This document shows positions 1 through 9,559 of a stretch of 64,000 nt of DNA, one piece after another. How positions within the stretch are numbered: position 1 is the first letter of the stretch; every line of letters begins with the position of its first letter. Where the stretch lies: assembly GCA_027382625.1 (NCBI GenBank), contig JAJKFJ010021710.1, positions 1 through 64,000 on the forward strand. The letters run 5' to 3'. The position numbers and the translations under genes were made by a program. This stretch comes from Tetmemena sp. SeJ-2015. Lineage: Eukaryota > Ciliophora > Spirotrichea > Sporadotrichida > Oxytrichidae. Under the pieces are notes generated by a model. That model made no database searches. It had not been told where the DNA came from and was given only the letters and a program-made list of their open reading frames with translations.

Positions 1-240
1 TCTGAGCATTTGTCCATCGCTTGGCTTGTTAAATTTGTGAGGGATGCTCCCCCATATTTTGTGGCCCTGCTATGGCTGAGGCCTAGAAAGACATGCAAGC
101 TTTTTTGTGAGTTGTGATGAGTTCTGGTGTTAAGAGGTGATGAGTCAGTTACCACTCTTCTGCACTCACCATCGATCTTCAAATTTACTCCATTTTTAAA
201 CAGATATCATTAAGGGTGATTATTCAACGACATCTTTCGC
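1..240. other. possible coding fragment at window edge
   Basis: This stretch is richer in GC than the DNA after it, and both strands have long frames without TGA. The plus frame closes with TGA near 118; a minus frame stays open across most of the stretch. It may be an MDS of a gene lying to the left. I do not recognise it and cannot choose the strand. Confidence 0.25.
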
Positions 241-1000
241 CCCCTCTTTTAAACTAAAGTCACTAAACTATTGATCAACTAACTCAGGCACCTGCAACAA
301 GGAAGAGCGGGAGTATAAACAAAGCCAACTAATTTTACAAGCCAAGTAATACACGCAAAATACTAAAGCAGATCTCCCACTGGCTTGAAGTAGTGAATTA
401 TCTTTAAAGCACAATCATAACAGCTGCAGATGCTTATTCTAGTTTATCTCACATCCTCTCAATTTTCCACCTCAAACCTTATTAAGTTTATATAAAGTTG
501 AAAAATTGCTTAAATTCAATAAATTGATTAGGGATAGTATAAGTTCAGAGTTGAAATTTTTGAATTCTCACTACATAAATACGCTACCCTAATTGATTTA
601 ATGATAGCAACAAGTTAAGTTTTAGGATTACTTGGAGGAACGACAGCTACGCACTTTCAATTGCTTCAATAACAACCTTCAAATTTCTCTAATCACAGCA
701 TTTATGGCATTAGTAATGAAAATCTGACAAGCAGCAGAATTTTTGAAAACTATAACACGGATAAAGAAAGCAATTTTGAGAATACAGAAGAAGAATTGGA
801 TTGACTAAGATCTACTATTGATCCCGAGGGAGTATTTGATTAGGGACAATTGTAAAATGCCTATTCTGCTTCTAAAGACAATCTAAAAGTGTTAATTTAT
901 GTGTCTTCTTCTTTCAATTTATGTAAATCAACTTGAGACAGTGGAAAATCTATAAAGCGAGCAAAGATCTGCGACTCCTTATAGAAAAATTTCGATTACA
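241..1000. other. AT-rich non-coding stretch
   Basis: I see no supported gene here. The last 150 bases precede the ATG at 1001 and may hold the 5' untranslated region and promoter of that gene. No telomeric C4A4/G4T4 repeat is visible. Confidence 0.4.
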
Positions 1001-2857
1001 ATGGGTGCACTCTTAGTCTTCAATACTTTCCTGCTCGTTTTCGCTCTTTACCTTGCCTTTAAACTCTATCAGCTGCTCAAATTCTCAGATGTCACTATGC
1101 TGCAAACTATCTTCTTTATCAACATGATGTTAATCAATACTTGATTTTTCAAGTTTAAAATTAATGATAGTCATAATCAAGGAAGTGTATTTGGCCCTTT
1201 ATAATATTACTTTTTATCCTTTACATAGCAGACCGCAGAGCTGGAGGAGCAGAGATATCCAATTTAGTTTTTAACATACTCTTGCTCTATGGGAATAATT
1301 TTTATCTCATGGCTTTCGCACTTACAAGTTCTAAATGGTAAGATTTAATCTACAATGAGATAAATTATTCATCAATTATATGCATCCTATTCTGAATACC
1401 TTACTTGCTAAAGCCTTTTTTATTCCTTTAAAAGGACATTTTAATCCATCATCGCAATTATTTAGCCTTGTTTAACCCTACTTGTCTAGGATAAATTTCC
1501 AAATTATGGCAGAGTCTCAGATAGCTGGTGACAGACTTATGTATGAGGTCAGGCTCAGGAAGCTTAAATTTTACACGAATGTCATCAACATAATCATCTG
1601 CATCTTCTGCGCAGTCATACTTGTCCTCATGATCACCTTTGAAAAGAAGTAAGACTTAGATTTGTTTACGAGTCTTACTTTTAGTCCTGGCTACTATGAG
1701 CGAGTGTACAGCGGCTTTTTGATTGGAGGCTTTGGCATTGGCCTCATAATATTGGCGATAGTAACTAGAAAGCTAGTTCTCGTATTGAGGAAGTATTACC
1801 CAGAGTTCTACTACCAAGAGCGAAAGTTCATTCTTAGTATGACTATCATTCTAAAAAGTATTCTTTAAAGTTCTCATTGATTCATTCTGATTATCTCTAT
1901 GAGCTGCAAAGTTTTGTTTGGAGTTTACCGTCTGACTATCCCTAATTTGTCTTCCTTCTTCTCGGATAGTGAGCTGGCAGATGATTGGGCTTCCCCTCTG
2001 TACTTCATAATAGGATTCTCCATCTCCGAATTTCTGCCTGTAACCGCCTTGCTGTTGACATTTTGGTATGGTCTCACTCGCAGGAACAAAGTCATCAAGT
2101 CTCGCAAGTATTCTAACCCTCAATCTGATTGCTATAATGATAAACTCTTAAATAGGTATTTATTTCTTTCTTAAATAAACTTAGTATTTATGGAAATTTC
2201 TCTAATTTTAACTTGATACTTAAAATTTAGGAGATTAAAGTTTACGGAGAACTTTTGGGAAAAGGGAATGGGCGAAGATGATGACGAGGATTTTAGTTAG
2301 AATCCTTTCGGTATTGGTAAAGATGCGACCATGAACTTCATCGACTGGAGGAGAAAGACTGGCGATGACTTTATAGCAACTGGTTAAAAGACCCCGCCTG
2401 ACTTTGAAAACTAGGTCCCCTCAGACTAAGGAAGTAGAAATCTTATCATAAATAAACTTTTTTTAAAAGTTTTTCTTAAATTAAAAATCTAGACTGCTTC
2501 TACAATAACAAGAGGAGCACAAAAAATTCCTTGGCTCTATCAGGCTAGCTAATTAGCAAACATACCAGCTAGAAAGGCAGTAAAAAAACAAATAGGCAAA
2601 GCACTAATCAACAAATGCCTCTAATGACTTCTTAAGGAGGAACAAAAGTGAAATATTAATGTTAATATAATTTTAAACAGAGGAAGTAAGAAATCAATTG
2701 CAGGGATTTTAAAGCCAAGCAGCGGAGTAAGAGTATCAAAGAACATTCAGAGCTAAAATATTTAATTAATCTTTAATTATCTGAAAGCTAAAATAGAGTC
2801 AGCTCTCACAGTATTGTAAGATAACTAATTTTAAAATACCTTCTAGAATAATAATGA
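1001..2857 (+). CDS. multi-pass (about 6-7 span) membrane protein, germline form
   Basis: ATG at 1001, TGA at 2855-2857. Seen: after removing six IESs (1131-2795) and introns at 1338-1489, 1649-1684 and 2156-2230, one frame runs from start to stop with TAA/TAG as Gln. The product has an N-terminal hydrophobic helix (residues about 3-25), several further helices (around FALTSSKW, VINIIICIFCAVILVL, GFLIGGFGIGLIILAIV, FIIGFSISEFLPVTALLL), then an acidic and Gln/Ser/Asn-rich cytoplasmic-type tail (GMGEDDDEDF, then Lys-rich). This topology resembles seven-helix membrane proteins; I do not recognise a named family. The tail after the pointer at 2786-2795 is short and AT-rich, so the exact C-terminus is less certain than the body. 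The next reading frame begins directly after the stop. Confidence 0.7.
1131..1180 (+). other. IES, pointer TAATCAA
   Basis: TAATCAA occurs at 1131-1137 and 1174-1180. Unprocessed, the frame meets TGA a few bases after the first copy. Removing 43 bp (IES plus one pointer) gives MMLIKEVYLAL in frame. Confidence 0.85.
1196..1223 (+). other. very short IES, pointer CCTTTA
   Basis: CCTTTA occurs at 1196-1201 and 1218-1223. Removing 22 bp joins VYLALY to IADRRAGGAEISN in frame. The spacer is only 16 bp. Confidence 0.85.
1338..1489 (+). other. intron (GT-AG, 152 nt)
   Basis: Starts GTAAG and ends CTAG. Splicing joins ...TSSKW to INFQIMAESQ in frame. An additional IES inside it cannot be excluded. 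Confidence 0.65.
1649..1684 (+). other. mini-intron (36 nt) with perfect hairpin
   Basis: Starts GTAAG and ends TTTTAG. AAGTAAGACT (1647-1656) and AGTCTTACTT (1671-1680) are exact inverted repeats, so the RNA can fold into a 10-bp stem. The length is a multiple of three and the frame is open through it, so retention is also possible. Confidence 0.5.
1827..1888 (+). other. IES, pointer TTCATTCT
   Basis: TTCATTCT occurs at 1827-1834 and 1881-1888. The IES carries an in-frame TGA. Removal joins QERKFIL to IISMSCKVLFG in frame. Confidence 0.9.
2156..2230 (+). other. intron (GT-AG, 75 nt)
   Basis: GTATTT...TTTAG; splicing joins NDKLLNR to RLKFTENFWEKG in frame and removes an in-frame TGA. Confidence 0.8.
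2438..2490 (+). other. IES, pointer AAATCT
   Basis: AAATCT occurs at 2438-2443 and 2485-2490. Removal joins SDQGSRNL to DCFYNNKRSTKN in frame. Confidence 0.8.
2637..2685 (+). other. IES, pointer GAGGAA
   Basis: GAGGAA occurs at 2637-2642 and 2680-2685. Removal joins PLMTSQGG to SKKSIAGILKP in frame. Confidence 0.8.
2751..2795 (+). other. IES, pointer AGCTAAAATA
   Basis: The 10-bp repeat occurs at 2751-2760 and 2786-2795. Removal joins KNIQSQN to RVSSHS and leads to the TGA at 2855. Confidence 0.75.
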
Positions 2858-5800
2858 ATGAGCCTGAAAAAAGAATCACTGCCCAAGTTTTATACGAGTG
2901 ACAATAAATATTCTGGGAACAAAATAAAGTTTTTGCTTCATTCAGAAATTAGTTTAGCAGACCCAACTATGGAATCGATTACCACAATAAGCTAGTTTTA
3001 CGTGATTTTTAAAAGACTCTACACTATTGAAGACCTACCTTATTATGACACTCAATTACAAGATCAATAAGCTAAAATTAAATAATTTTTCAGAATTATT
3101 TATTTAAATCTATTTCTACATTTAGATAGGTTTGAATTATTCTATTCTGATAATTATACATAACATATTTTGCTCATTGTGATAATACAACTGTCTATAC
3201 TCTTCCTAAATTATATATCTTGGACGATGTGAGTGAAAGCCTTTACGATTTTAAAATTCAGGTTACCTTGGGTGCTGAAGAATTTATCTCTATCAACTCT
3301 TAATTTTCCAGGTTCAATTTGATTTTACCCTTTTTTAATTAAGTAAAACTATGCCAATTCTTAATTACAAATTGAATTGTAAATACAATAAATTTAACCT
3401 TAAAATTTTAAGGTTGACTTTTACACCTTAGACTGGAGACGAAGGGACGTACTATATAATCATTTCAGTCTTTTTTAAAGCGACACCCACCATTTTTAAA
3501 GCATTCACTTTCTCTCTCGAAGTCTTGCCAAACCAAGATATTGAAAATCTTTAGAACTTGTATTCTAATTTAACCCAATTGAATGAAACAGATTATTCCA
3601 TATTACAAAAACTGAAAGCTGTATAGCCAAACCTAGCAGCAAAAATTCAAAAAGTTTCTAACTCAGGAATAGTCTATATAGATTTTGATTAGAGCATCAA
3701 GACTCCCTCCACTCCCTCACAGATCGCAAATTTTCAAAGTTGCATTTCTGTTTTCTCAAAAGGAGTTTATGGTAAGGTGCAGCACAATTTTAAGATAGTC
3801 AAGATAAATGCGGACTCATTAACTCTTGGACTTAACTATTCAGTTTCCATCGATGAAATTTCGCAGTAAAAGGTAAGTCATTAAACTTAGACTAAGAATA
3901 TTGTTCTAAAAAATACCTACTTATATGAATGATGATTAAATAATTATATTTAGAAAGACACTTTGGATGTGGTGTTTCAAAAAGCTAATACAGTTTTTTC
4001 TGAGGATTTTAAGTCCAAGTTACCTGAGGGATACACGGCCACAGGATTCATTCCTCCACAACTTTCCAAATCAGTTCAAAGTTAATTTAATATTATTTCT
4101 TAATTAAATTTATTCAATTTTAAAATCAAATTAAAATAGATACTTAAGAGAAGAATACTTATTTTGAAAAATTTATAATTTATTAAAAGCATCCTTGACA
4201 TGGGAAATAGTGCTGCCACTTTTTCAATGGCATCAGCCTTCGGATCGAATGTTGTTGTGTCTCTTCTTGTGTAAGAAATTAACTTTCATTTATTCTCTTG
4301 TAGGAGCTCGAGCCTGTAGCAGATGTGGGACATGATAGAGAGTTTTCAGTACTTGACTCACCTGCCCATGATCTCATTGAATTTCCCTGCCATTCTTTCT
4401 TACTTCTTCAGTATGATCAATGATATTGCCTCTTTCAACCTTATTCCAATGGACACAATCAACTAAAATAAAAAAGCCGAAATGAATCAAAGTTTAAAAT
4501 TCTTATTGACATAAAAGCTATTTTCTTAATACTTTGCATTTCCATGTTAAGATACACTTATTTGGAGAATTATTTTTCATTCTTTGAACCTATTTTTTTA
4601 AAAAAATTAAAAAGAATTTTATGGAAACCAAAAGTCTCGAAATAGTATTAATTTAAATTTGACTAACATATAGTTCACAATAAGGGATTATAATGGTTTC
4701 TATTAAAATCTTTGTAAATAGCTAATCAAAACATTATCTTGCTCCTTGCAAGATATGAAGAAATCAAGCTCATTGAATGTCTTCTTTATCGGAATATTAG
4801 CTAAACTTGGCTATATTCTAAATTAAAAAAGATTGAATAAGTCCTTAAATTATATTTATTGTAGAATAGTGAGAATGAATCATGTTCAGCCTTCTTAAGT
4901 TGCTTTTAAACTATTTAATTAAACTATTATTTTTTTAATGACCAATTAATTTTCATCAATATTTCTATTAATACAACAATTATATCATTTATTATGTGAC
5001 ATAAAAAAGCTTAAAAATTACCTTTAATAAATTCTTAAAAAATAATTTGAGAAACAAATCAACGAAATGGTGTTTCAATTATCAAGTGACTACGATGATC
5101 AACCGTTAAACGACTAATTTGATTAGATGGGTTACTCATCTACAAATGTATTCATAAATTTGGGGCTTTTGTTCTACATATCAACCATACTCTATGCCAT
5201 GTGCGTTTTCACTAAGATTTTATCCCTTTTCTAATCTAAGAAACTCAAACGAATTCAAAAGTAAGAATTCCATAATCGCATTTGAGATGACATATAGAAA
5301 ACTTGAGACATATTTTGGCACCAAATCATTTCTACAGTTTTATGTAGAGGCTCTGCTAGAATTTTCAATCTGCTGTCAAATTTAAGTTACACAGGTAAGT
5401 TATTGTAGATCCTAAATTATTGAGAGAGAAAAAAAATCCTTCATTTTTTGACATCTTTTTTATTCAATTAAAAAGTATCTCATTTAATTTGATGGCTTGA
5501 GGTTAATTCTCATTCGTAATAGATAAGATTTGACACCATGACTCATGCTATTAGTTCAATCTATGCTATAACTTTTGCTTTTGTATCTGCACTAGTCCCA
5601 ATATATGGAATTGTCTCTCTTTGGCAAGCATAAAATTCACTTGTGTATCGATTGAAAGCTCCACAAGGATTTCACTCAGAACTGGACATGTGTAAAATAC
5701 ACTAAGATTTTGTATTTATAAATCAAAGGGTTAAGATAAATTTACACAATGCAAATATTGTAAGTATGCTCTTTAAAATTCATGAATAAAATTTTACTTT

Positions 5801-7540
5801 ATAGGGGCTATCCATTTTTTAATAGGATATTAAACTTTCTAACAGAGCGCAAGTGAAATGATTTCATATGTATTCATTTTGCAATTACATGAGGTGGAAA
5901 CTAACTCTAAAATTAAATAGTCAGCTAATAGTTTTAAATGCTTTATTCAATTTTTTCCCAATTAAATTCGTTTACAACTATAAGAAATCAAAGAATTCAA
6001 AATAAGAATTATACTATATGCTCTTTTAGTAAATATAGAAAACTTTGAGCAATATTTTTGTAAAATCATTTCTTCGTTTATATGTTGAGGCTTCTTATTA
6101 AATTTTCAATAGTCTTCAATATCTTAAGTTGTCACAGGTAAATTATTGTAAATCAAAATTATTTCAAGAAAAAAAATTCCTTCATTTTTCGACATCTTTT
6201 TTATTCAAATTTAAAGTATCTCATTTAATTTGATGGCTTGAAGGTTAATTCTCATTCGTAATAGATAAGATTTGACACCATGACTCATGCTATTAGTTCA
6301 ATCTATGCTATAACTTTTGCTTTTGTATCTGCACTGGTTCCAATATATGGAATTGTCTCTCTTTGGCAAGCATAAAATTCACTTGTGTATCGATTGAAAG
6401 CTCCATAAGGATTTCACTCAGAACTTGACATTTAAAACTACATAAGATTTTGTATTTATAAATATAAGAGATTCAAAAGATTTAAATTTCTTTAATGCAA
6501 ATATTGTTAAGCTTATGATGCTCTTTAAAATTCTGAATAAAATTTTTTTATGGGGTATCTTCATTTTGAAGTTACATAGGATAATAACTGATTTCTCTAA
6601 ACAGTACGATAAGTGCTAATTTTTGAAATTGATTAATATTAATTATATTCCCTAAATTTTACTTTACTTTACTTCACTTCATTTTGAAGTATAGAAATCA
6701 ATTAAAATTTTACTATAAGCTCTTATTTATGCTGAAATCAAGTTTTATAATCTTTTATGCCAAATATTTTTTTAAAACCATTTTCAAAGTTGTTTAAATA
6801 TCAATGTTAAGGCTTTTATTACAAAATCAGGATGTACGTTCTATCTGCTGCTTGTTCTAACTAGAAAGCAAATATACGCTTTGGCAATGATTTTATTTCA
6901 AGAATCAGGCTAACTTTAATTGCTGGTCCTTCTTTATTTATTTTCTCATTCAGTCTCTCTTGATGTCATTAACACTCATAAAATTCAAACCTATGAAAAA
7001 TCAAAGCTAGCAAAAGAACATTATTCTCAACGAACTAGGCTTCCATAATCAAATTATTTAAATTCCTAATGACGAACTTAAGTCTTAATTTGGATAAATA
7101 AATAAGAAATGTCAGCGTATTAAATCCAAAAAGGTTAATAATTAATTTTTAAAGGCTTTCTATTCTTCATCTACACTTTCATTCCTCACTTGGATGCTTT
7201 TGATTTAAGCGCCTCTCTCAGAAATTTGCTTAGTTACTTTCAGCTGGGAGTGTGTCTCTCTATTTTGCTTTGCAACTGCTTAAGCCTCATTTTGGGCTCT
7301 CTAAAATCTCTATACTAGCTAGTTAAGCAAAAGATTAAAAGGACTGACATAATCTAAGAGCCCAAGAAATTTTCCAGTTAGATAAAAGATAATACCAGCA
7401 AAACTATAATAGAAAAAGTCTTTGCGAAAAACATCTAGTATCAAATTGATCGAGAAGAAAGAAAAGCCTCGAATTACTACATCTACTACTACAACAACTA
7501 CCTTTACTACTATGAAAGCCAAACCTAGAATTACAACTGA
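2858..7540 (+). CDS. large surface protein: ectodomain plus multi-span C-terminus
   Basis: A plus-strand series of coding segments ending at TGA 7538-7540. Order: extracellular-type segments (2858-4080, with LYDFKIQVTLGAEEF and TPQTGDEGTYYIIISVFF), an amphipathic part ending PEGYTATGFIPPQ, then membrane segments: SMASAFGSNVVVSLLV, MWDMIESFQYLTHLPM, NVFINLGLLFYISTIL, SSIYAITFAFVSALVP and FQLGVCLSILLCNCLSL. A Lys/Tyr-rich tail follows. This arrangement (Cys-rich or beta-rich ectodomain followed by a bundle of helices with a W-D-x-I/V-x-S/T-x-Q motif) is known from very large ciliate surface proteins. Introns at 3873-3953 and 4271-4303 restore the frame. AT-rich gaps between segments are probably IESs, not all resolved. 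No signal peptide is seen at 2858, so the true N-terminus may lie elsewhere. One frame change near 5250 is unresolved. Confidence 0.55.
3873..3953 (+). other. intron (GT-AG, 81 nt)
   Basis: GTAAGT...TTTAG; splicing joins SIDEISQQK to KDTLDVVFQKAN in frame. Confidence 0.7.
4271..4303 (+). other. mini-intron (33 nt)
   Basis: GTAAG...TTGTAG; splicing gives VVVSLLVSSSLQQMWD in frame. The direct repeat TCTTGT at both edges was tested as an IES pointer and gives the wrong frame. Confidence 0.65.
5440..5690 (+). repeat. tandem-duplicated coding segment, copy 1
   Basis: Nearly identical to 6180-6430, about 740 bp downstream. It encodes a helix beginning IRFDTMTHAISSIYAI and ending LKAPQGFHSEL. By position it is the functional MDS of the surface protein around it. 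Confidence 0.85.
5940..6430 (+). pseudogene. second, partly decayed copy of the 5.2-5.7 kb segment
   Basis: 6180-6430 matches copy 1 with only a few differences. The part before it (5940-6140) matches 5200-5400 much less well: extra stop codons and small indels break the frame that reads ETYFGTKSFLQFYVEALLEF in copy 1. The uneven similarity suggests duplication followed by decay of the left part, or gene conversion of the right part. It lies within the gene and is presumably eliminated or non-functional. Confidence 0.65.
6680..6835 (+). pseudogene. third, heavily decayed copy of the 5.2-5.4 kb segment
   Basis: The order of short matches (AGAATTATAC/ATTTTACTAT, TATGCTC, AATATTTTT, AAAATCATTTC, GAGGCTT-like words) follows 5960-6110 and, more weakly, 5240-5370. 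No open frame is conserved. Similarity was judged by eye. Confidence 0.4.
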
Positions 7541-8136
7541 TAAAGTCTAGAAACTCAAAGTTAGGAAAAATAGTGTATATTAACCGTAGAAGAATCTATC
7601 CATTAAGAATTTGCAAGAATTCAAGAGGACCAAGTGATAAGAACTTGAGGTTCTAAAGCTTAAGAACATTTTTTTCTATTTGATTCAAAATGGATCTATT
7701 AATTTAAATTAAGTATATTTAAAATTATGAAGTCAAATCATTAATGCTCTATTTTACCTTTACAGGCTAATAGAAATCAATAAATTTTTATTTGCCAATT
7801 TTTTTCATCTTGAGACTATGATTAAGACAAAAATAAAAGAAGATTTCATATTATTTATAACTTATCCGCTTTTTCTTTCTTTTTAATTTTTCAATAAAAA
7901 AATAGGATTCTAATTAGCTGTGTGAGCCCCTTCTTTTCATTAGAATTTATTATAATAAATAATTATGATATAAATAGATAAAAGGATCTCAGCTCCAGAC
8001 AATATTTGGAGTAGATTCTCAATCAATAGATCCAAAAGACCATTCTAAATAGCCAGCTTAGTTTTACTTTATTTTACAATAAAAATTTCAAAATTAGCTT
8101 CTCTTCAATATATTTTAATCAATTTAATTTAAACTA
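7541..8136. other. AT-rich spacer
   Basis: No gene is supported. It separates the stop of the surface protein from the signal-peptide segment of the scrambled gene. The first exon or MDS carrying the start codon of the latter may be hidden here. Confidence 0.4.
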
Positions 8137-9509
8137 AAATTCTTAGTAACCTTGCTATGTCTGTCGATCCTTGGCACATCGGCAAACGCAGCTGATGGCT
8201 TAAAATTACAAGACTTTTACAAACTTGGAGGAGGTAGAAATCTCTAGACTACAGTAGCTTGCAACATGACCTCTTATCTTCAATATTAATTTTCTTTAAG
8301 ATCTAGTATAAGGAACTTGCAAATAGTGTCCAACGGCTTGCTAAACTTGCTTAGGTCCATTGGGATCATGCGAAACGTGTCCTTTTACATCTTCTGGCAA
8401 GCCAGTCTTTTTTCCCGTTCTCCCCTTTAACCAAACTGCTGCCACTTGCTCTCCAAATACTTTGAACTGCACATTATTAGACCCTCTTTGTCTCGGAAAT
8501 TGCTCAGCAACTATTACTACACTCACAACTCAAGGCACTAATGTCTCACTCGGAGGTGGTTGCAATCTATGCATGAAGGGTACTATGCTCCTACCCTTTC
8601 CTCCAAGCAATGATACCACCACTACGGCTGCGGGCAATCAACTCATGAGATGCTAAGCCTGTCCATTCGAAGGTTGTGCATCTTGTGCCATGAATATCAC
8701 AGCAAATAAGCCAACTTTAAATAAGGCTTTTTTGAAATTTAAACTTGTCTTGAATGTGAAAGAAAGTTCGTTTTACAGGTAAATACAACGACTGGAGTAC
8801 CCAAATGTGTTAGAGATCCTGCGCTAACTTGCCCTGAGTTTTGTAAATGCGAAGATCCTATATATTAAATGATAAATAATAGTTCTCTTAAGTCAAGTTT
8901 ATTTTGACAGTAACTAACCATCACTTTGCACTTCTTGCAATACAACAGATAGAGTTATTAGAAAAGAGCCAGGCTTATCAAACTTTTCAATGTGCTAACT
9001 TGCTTCTGTAGCAGATACAAACATCAATAACATTTTTTTAATTCTTAAACAGAGGGTGTGGAGAAAACTGCACACTTTGTAACACTCTGACTGGAGTATG
9101 TCTTCAGTGTAAAGAGAACACAACTTTGATATTCAACAATGCAACTTAGCAGTTCTAATGCAACAGCACTTGTGGTATGGGTTGCTTGACTTGTAACATC
9201 ACCACTACCAATTGTGATGCCTGTGATACGGCAAACAATTTTGCTGCCTTTAAGGGTGAGAGAGGACTTACTTTATTTTTACTAGATTCTATTTAGCTTT
9301 GATGACTTTAAAGATGCATAAATACGAAGGAGATGTGCCAGCCTGAATGCACAGCATGTGACACAAGCGGACTGACAGCCGCAACTCCTAGCTTTAAGGG
9401 AGTGTGCAGTGCTTGTCTTAAAGGGTTCTATTTAAATTCGACCACTAAAGGTTGCTAGTAATGCTCACCTCTCTGCGGGAACTGCGCGGACTCAACAGGA
9501 AACTGTACT
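8137..9509 (+). CDS. scrambled surface protein, N-terminal block (+): signal peptide and Cys-rich repeats
   Basis: Begins with a signal-peptide-like stretch (KFLVTLLCLSILGTSANA) and continues with dense cysteine motifs of the furin-like/GF-receptor type: CPTACQTCLG, CETCPF, CLGNCSA, CQACPFEGCASC, CGENCTLCN, CGMGCLTCN, CDTSGLT, CGNCADSTGNC. Frame changes between motifs indicate several short IESs (for example near 8290, 8780, 8870, 9040 and 9260). It ends in pointer GAAACTGTACT (9499-9509). The same 11 bp occurs on the minus strand at 15539-15549, and joining there reads STGNCTECKDATLVLYK in frame. So this block precedes the minus-strand block at 15.5 kb in the mature gene. The start codon is not identified. 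Confidence 0.8.
9499..9509 (+). repeat. scrambling pointer GAAACTGTACT, plus copy
   Basis: Partner on the minus strand at 15539-15549. The pair links the N-terminal block to middle block 1 across an inversion; the Cys-x-x-Cys pattern continues across the join. Confidence 0.85.
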
Positions 9510-9548
9510 CTCATATATTTGAATATCTTAACAAATTAAAGAAATTAA

Positions 9549-9559
9549 AATCCTGCAAA
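9549..9559 (-). repeat. scrambling pointer TTTGCAGGATT, minus copy
   Basis: Partner at 12177-12187 on the plus strand. Links middle block 2 to the C-terminal block. Confidence 0.85.

Noticed and set aside
4261..4303. TCTTGT direct repeat as an IES pointer
   Set aside because: It gives the wrong frame; the GT-AG mini-intron 4271-4303 gives the right one.
5250..5275. GAATTC direct repeat (14 bp apart) as an IES pointer
   Set aside because: Removal leads to TGA and does not restore the frame of the following helix; the frame change there stays unexplained.
7319..7522. Minus-strand open frame rich in Val/Ile
   Set aside because: It is antisense to the Lys/Tyr-rich C-terminus of the plus-strand surface protein, whose frame continues from the last membrane span and ends in TGA at 7538.
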